Assembly (NCBI GenBank): GCA_019309245.1
Contig: JAFDGP010000186.1
Coordinates: forward strand, 1-9,601
DNA length: 9,601 nt
Origin: Deltaproteobacteria bacterium
Lineage (GTDB): Bacteria > Desulfobacterota > Desulfobacteria > Desulfobacterales > C00003060
Direction: 5' to 3'
Under the pieces are notes generated by a model that made no database searches, was not told the origin of the DNA, and saw only the letters and a program-made list of their open reading frames with translations. The translations under genes and the position numbers were made by a program. Below, in pieces: positions 6,493-9,601 of this stretch (its first letter is position 1; every line of letters begins with the position of its first letter).

Positions 6493-8244
6493 ATGGAAGA
6501 GCAAGCCGACATTCACCAGTACTGGGATGTGATCAAACGGAGGCGGTGGCAGATCCTTGTACCGGCGGTCGTCGTTTTCGGCCTGTGCGCTGTGATCGCC
6601 TTTGTGTTGCCCCCGGTGTACAAGTCGAGTGCCACCATCTTGATCGAGGCGCAGGAGGTTCCACAGGATCTCGTTCGCACCACAGTGACCGGTTACGTCG
6701 AGGAACGGATTCAGATGATTACCCAAATCGTGTTGAGCCGTTCGAAGCTCTTGGACATCATCAATCGATTCGGCCTGTATGAAGACCTCAAGGATCGTTA
6801 TACAACCGAAGAAATTGTGGACAAGATGCGTGAAGACATCACCATGGAGCCCATCCAGACCGAGGTGGTCAACCCCAGGTCCGGCAGGCCCGGATCGGCC
6901 ACGATTGCCTTTAAACTGTCTTTTGAAGCAAAGGACCCCACGAAAGCCGCGCAGGTGGCCAATACACTGGTGTCGTTGTACCTGGAAGAGAATTTGAAAA
7001 ATCGCGAGGAAAAGGCTCAGACCACTGTGGCATTCCTGGAAAGTCAGCTCCAGGACCTGCGCACGGAAATCAGCGAGACGGAGGCCAAGATTGCCGAGTT
7101 TAAAAACAAACACATGAGCGCCCTTCCGGAACTCATGCAGGTCAACCTCCAGACCATGGAACGGCTTCAGCGAGACATCAGCGCCAAAGAGGAGCAGATC
7201 AAGTCTTTGGCCAACCGGAAGATCTATCTGGAGGGCCAGTTGGCGACCGTAGAACCGGTTCGATATGCGGTGAATGTCACAGGCAAGCGGGTGATGACGC
7301 CCAGAGAGGAGCTGGAAACCCTGCGCAGCGAGTATTTGGGGCTTCGAGCCACTCTGTCGGACGGGCATCCCGACGTCATTGCCTTGAAAAAGAAACTGGA
7401 CGTCCTGGAAACGGAGGTGGCCACCCAGGAGGACCTGCGCAAGCGATACGCTGAGCTCAAGGGCAAAGAAGCCCAGCTTGCAGTGGCGTCTGAAAAATTT
7501 TCAGACAAACATCCGGATGTAATCCGCCTGAAAAAAGAGGTGGCACGGCTTCAGGCGGATATCGACAAGCTGTCCAAGACCCGGACCGTGATGAGGGCCC
7601 AGGAGGAAAAGCCTGAAAATCCCGCTTACATCAACCTGCAGACCCAGATCTCCTCGACAGACATGGAGATGAAAACAGCCAAGAAAGAACTGACCAAGCT
7701 CAAGGAGGCCTACGCTTCCTACCAGAAACGCGTGGAGAGCACCCCTCAGGTGGAGCAGCAGTACCGGGCGTTGGAGCGGGACTATGCCAACGCCCAGCAA
7801 AAGTACCAGGAGACCCTGAGCCGGCTCATGGCGGCCAAGGAGGCAAGAGGGCTTGAAGAAAGCCGCATGGGAGAGCGATTCACCCTGGTGGATCCACCGA
7901 TCACACCGGAAAAGCCGGACCGTCCCAATCGCCTGGCGATTTTGCTCATCGGCCTGGTCCTGGGCATAGGTGCGGGTGTGGGCTTCGGCTCTATGGCGGA
8001 GTACCTGGACCAGTCCGTCAGGCGCGCCGATGATCTTGCCAGGGTGGCCGGGCATCCGGTGCTTGCGGTGATCCCTTATCTGGAGACCGCTCAGGACCGC
8101 TCGAGAAGGTTGTGGAAACGGATTGGCGCGGTCGGAGCCACTGTGGCGGTGACCGGTCTGGGGTTGGCGGCCATTCATTACTTTTACAGGCCGCTGGATG
8201 TGTTGTGGGTGCAGATTATGCGGAACCTTTACATGGGTTTTTAG
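6493..8244 (+). CDS. Polysaccharide chain-length determinant (Wzz/GNVR-type co-polymerase)
   Basis: A 583-residue inner-membrane protein that sets polysaccharide chain length and activates the partner tyrosine kinase. AAGGA at 6481-6485 lies 7 bases before the ATG. Predicted layout: cytoplasmic start (YWDVIKRRRW), TM1 at about 20-40, Wzz domain to about 165 (VYKSSATILIEAQ), a long periplasmic coiled coil at about 165-450, the family's 'TPQVEQQYRALERDY' and FTLVDPP motifs, a Pro-rich PPITPEKPDRPN (468-479), TM2 at about 481-501, and a cytoplasmic loop 502-545 (EYLDQSVRRADDL, HPVLAVIP) that is the usual kinase-contact segment. A third hydrophobic segment at about 546-565 (VGATVAVTGLGLAAIHYF) is followed by a short tail. 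Length and the extra C-terminal segment fit the XrtA/PEP-CTERM-locus subfamily. Two similar HPDVI-LKK motifs occur 48 residues apart in the coiled coil. The kinase gene follows after 44 bases. Confidence 0.9.
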   Translation: MEEQADIHQYWDVIKRRRWQILVPAVVVFGLCAVIAFVLPPVYKSSATILIEAQEVPQDLVRTTVTGYVEERIQMITQIVLSRSKLLDIINRFGLYEDLKDRYTTEEIVDKMREDITMEPIQTEVVNPRSGRPGSATIAFKLSFEAKDPTKAAQVANTLVSLYLEENLKNREEKAQTTVAFLESQLQDLRTEISETEAKIAEFKNKHMSALPELMQVNLQTMERLQRDISAKEEQIKSLANRKIYLEGQLATVEPVRYAVNVTGKRVMTPREELETLRSEYLGLRATLSDGHPDVIALKKKLDVLETEVATQEDLRKRYAELKGKEAQLAVASEKFSDKHPDVIRLKKEVARLQADIDKLSKTRTVMRAQEEKPENPAYINLQTQISSTDMEMKTAKKELTKLKEAYASYQKRVESTPQVEQQYRALERDYANAQQKYQETLSRLMAAKEARGLEESRMGERFTLVDPPITPEKPDRPNRLAILLIGLVLGIGAGVGFGSMAEYLDQSVRRADDLARVAGHPVLAVIPYLETAQDRSRRLWKRIGAVGATVAVTGLGLAAIHYFYRPLDVLWVQIMRNLYMGF

Positions 8245-8288
8245 GGACGCTCCAGGCCCTCCGCATTCGGGAAGAAAAGGATTGGATA

Positions 8289-9101
8289 ATGAGTAAAATC
8301 GAAAAGGCCCTGGAGAGGGCAAAGGCCATGCGCGGGGACGGGCAGCCGGAGATCGAGCACGGGCAGCAGGCGCCGGAGACCGTGTCGGATCGTGCCCCCC
8401 AGGTAAGGTATACCCAGACCAAGGTTGTCGACCTGAACAGAGGGCACCTGGAAAGGCACCGGCTCATGACCCTTGTGGACAATCCGGATGCCGTGGATCA
8501 GTACAACCTGCTTCGAACCCAGGTTTTGCTGCGTACCCGTGAAAAGGGACACAATGTGCTGATGGTGACCAGTGTTCTGGACGGCGAGGGCAAAACCATT
8601 ACCGCCATTAACCTGGCTACCAGCATTGCCCGTGAAGTCAAGCAGACGGTGCTCCTGGTGGACACGGACCTGCGGCATCCGCGGATTCATCGATACCTGG
8701 GTACAGCCATGGAAAAGGGGCTGTCCGATTATCTCCAGCATGGGACGCCGGTTTCGGATCTCTTGGTCAATCCGGGATTGTCCGGCATGGTGGTCCTGAT
8801 GGCGGGAAAACCCCTGCTGGGGTCAACCGAAGTCCTGGGGTCGCCCAAGATGGAAAATCTGGTCAAAGAGATGAAGCGTCGCTATCCGGACCGCTATGTA
8901 ATCTTCGACTGCCCGCCGTTGTTGACGGTGCCCGATGCACTGGTGTTTTCCTCGTATGTTGATGGTGTGATTCTGGTCGTGGAGGCGGGACGCACCCCCA
9001 AGGATCAGATCCGAAAGGCCGTTGAGCTGCTGGAAGGCCGTCATATCGTGGGGCTGGTCCTAAACAGGGCCCAGGGCAGCCATTACGGATACTACTATTA
9101 A
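8289..9101 (+). CDS. Bacterial tyrosine autokinase of the polysaccharide operon (stand-alone Wzc/CpsD type)
   Basis: A 270-residue cytoplasmic BY-kinase that autophosphorylates a C-terminal tyrosine cluster and, with the chain-length protein, controls polymer length and export. The start at 8289 is set by AGGA at 8278-8281 and by MSKIEKALERA, the typical beginning of XrtA-associated kinases. The frame extends upstream to 8112 but overlaps the chain-length gene, so that part is not used. Walker A is SVLDGEGKT (95-103), Walker A' is LLVDTDLRHP (122-131) and Walker B is YVIFDCPP (203-210). The tail reads HYGYYY (265-270), with Tyr at 266 and 268-270. Residues about 16-60 form a variable linker, and EQ-YNLLRTQV-like 'DQYNLLRTQVLLR' (70-82) matches the family's oligomer-contact helix. 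The kinase is separate from the membrane protein, unlike fused E. coli Wzc. All key motifs are present. Confidence 0.92.
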   Translation: MSKIEKALERAKAMRGDGQPEIEHGQQAPETVSDRAPQVRYTQTKVVDLNRGHLERHRLMTLVDNPDAVDQYNLLRTQVLLRTREKGHNVLMVTSVLDGEGKTITAINLATSIAREVKQTVLLVDTDLRHPRIHRYLGTAMEKGLSDYLQHGTPVSDLLVNPGLSGMVVLMAGKPLLGSTEVLGSPKMENLVKEMKRRYPDRYVIFDCPPLLTVPDALVFSSYVDGVILVVEAGRTPKDQIRKAVELLEGRHIVGLVLNRAQGSHYGYYY

Positions 9102-9145
9102 CCCTCTTAAGAAACTCAGTTCAAATCGCGGCACGCATTGAGAAC

Positions 9146-9214
9146 AAAAAGATAATCACGAAAACACGAAAGATTGAAAGCACGAAATAAAGAACATTGA
9201 GACTTTCGTGTTTT
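9146..9214 (+). repeat. CACGAAA-rich 69-nt repeat, copy B
   Basis: A direct copy of 4345-4413 with 61 of 69 identities. In this copy the ends form a perfect 12-bp inverted repeat: AAAACACGAAAG (9161-9172) and CTTTCGTGTTTT (9203-9214), separated by 30 bases that contain a further GCACGAAA. Several differences between the copies (G/A and T/C within the stem region) partly preserve pairing through G-U wobbles, which suggests that structure matters. The two copies bracket the polysaccharide genes. Confidence 0.8.
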
Positions 9215-9219
9215 GCGGC

Positions 9220-9248
9220 TTGACATCTTGAAAACATCACGTGTTAAT
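9220..9248 (+). promoter_or_regulatory. Possible sigma-70-type promoter for the ATPase gene
   Basis: TTGACA at 9220-9225 is an exact -35 consensus, followed after 17 bases by GTTAAT (9243-9248), four of six matches to TATAAT. A start near 9255 would leave a leader of about 85 nt before the ATG at 9341. It abuts the end of the repeat, so the repeat may bring or modulate the promoter. The -10 box is weak, hence low confidence. Confidence 0.3.
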
Positions 9249-9340
9249 TTTTTTGGCTCCGGTTCGTCCGGGTTGGGAATGAAGGCCTTTTATTCCAGAG
9301 CAACACTAGCCTGACGTTGCAACACCGAGAACGGATTCTT

Positions 9341-9601
9341 ATGTACACGTCGTTTTACGGTTTTAGGGAAAAACCTTTCACTATTGTTTCAGATCCGGAG
9401 TTTCTGTATCTGAGTCAGAAACACCGGATGGCCCTGACGTACCTGGAGTACGGGCTCATGGACGGCCTCGGGTTTATCCTTCTGACCGGTGAAATCGGCA
9501 CTGGAAAAACCACCCTGATCAAGTCCTTGTTGAAAAAGATCCGCGCGGAAATGGATGTTGCGGTTGTCTTTAACACGAATGTGTCCCCTGGGGAATTGCT
9601 C
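9341..9601 (+). CDS. ExeA-like AAA ATPase of XrtA-type polysaccharide locus (3' end cut by window edge)
   Basis: The first 87 codons of a gene that runs off the right edge. It begins MYTSFYGFREKPFTIVSDPE, the characteristic start of ExeA/GspA-like ATPases and of the XrtA/PEP-CTERM-associated ATPase (TIGR03015; recalled, not searched), followed by FLYLSQKHRMALTYLEYGL. Walker A is GEIGTGKTT at residues 50-58, with K56 and T57. The start is chosen because the family begins exactly with this MY-SFYG-motif; the Shine-Dalgarno is weak (GGA near 9333-9335). The protein should bind ATP in the cytoplasm; its precise job in polysaccharide production is unknown even in studied loci. Its place directly downstream of export, chain-length and kinase genes supports an XrtA-type locus. 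Walker B and the C-terminal part are outside the window. Confidence 0.85.
   Translation, partial: MYTSFYGFREKPFTIVSDPEFLYLSQKHRMALTYLEYGLMDGLGFILLTGEIGTGKTTLIKSLLKKIRAEMDVAVVFNTNVSPGELL

Larger units (their letters stand above)
9102..9340. other. Gap between kinase and ATPase genes
   Basis: These 239 bases hold the second copy of the 69-nt repeat (9146-9214) and a possible sigma-70-like promoter immediately after it. No open frame with credible content is seen. There is no classic terminator after the kinase stop; the hairpin formed by the repeat, ending in CGTGTTTT, could weakly terminate, but its 30-nt loop makes that doubtful. The downstream ATPase gene may be read through from the sigma-54 operon or have its own promoter. 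Confidence 0.5.

Noticed and set aside
6436..7368. Long minus-strand open frame opposite the chain-length gene (310 codons)
   Set aside because: It lies antisense to a clear Wzz-type gene; its translation is rich in His, Leu and Gly as expected of a GC-rich shadow frame and shows no recognisable domain.
7501..8322. Minus-strand open frame opposite the end of the chain-length gene (273 codons)
   Set aside because: It is a shadow of the coding strand; no domain, no ribosome site, and it crosses the gap into the kinase gene.
9146..9214. CRISPR repeat or intrinsic terminator
   Set aside because: Only two distant copies exist in the window with no spacer array, and the hairpin loop of 30 nt with a short T-run makes a standard terminator unlikely.
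9240..9340. Sigma-54 promoter before the ATPase gene
   Set aside because: TTGGCTCC and the later GTTGCA do not have the required 10-base spacing between GG and GC elements.

Overview
The window looks like a chromosomal segment from a Gram-negative bacterium with moderately high GC, most likely a Desulfobacterota (deltaproteobacterial) lineage. This rests on two near-consensus sigma-54 promoters, abundant HDOD signalling proteins, an outer-membrane/periplasmic polysaccharide export set, and CACGAAA-rich intergenic repeats. The taxonomic call is inference; there is no rRNA or other marker here.

Left part (1-4070) is signalling. A plus-strand HDOD protein, cut by the left edge, ends at 849. It converges on a two-gene minus-strand operon. 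The first gene of that operon (4070-2160) encodes a composite protein: an N-terminal domain resembling the L7/L12 C-terminal fold, a degenerate GGDEF-like domain and a C-terminal HDOD domain. The second gene (2148-880), 11 bases downstream, encodes a cytosolic GAF plus class III nucleotide cyclase with all its catalytic residues.

The central divergent intergenic region (4071-4681, about 610 bp) is regulatory. It carries a perfect sigma-54 -24/-12 promoter firing left (4226-4211), a near-perfect one firing right (4558-4573), a perfect 8-bp palindrome at about -88 of the leftward start, a weaker GTCA-N6-TGAC site at about -82 of the rightward start, and one copy of a 69-nt repeat.

The right part (4682-9601) is a polysaccharide assembly and export operon. 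In order it encodes a short Wza/SLBB-type export protein, an outer-membrane beta-barrel protein, a GNVR/Wzz-type chain-length determinant, a separate bacterial tyrosine autokinase with a C-terminal Tyr cluster, and, after a 239-bp gap, the start of an ExeA-like AAA ATPase cut by the right edge. This gene set matches exosortase A (XrtA/PEP-CTERM)-type exopolysaccharide loci, but no exosortase or PEP-CTERM protein lies inside the window.

The most notable anomalies are four. The beta-barrel gene has an apparent frameshift that separates a clear signal peptide (5284-5403) from the barrel body in another frame. Two divergent sigma-54 promoters join a nucleotide-cyclase/HDOD operon to an export operon. 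Direct 69-nt repeats (88% identical) bracket the polysaccharide block. The large HDOD protein has a composite architecture with a degenerate GGDEF-like domain.
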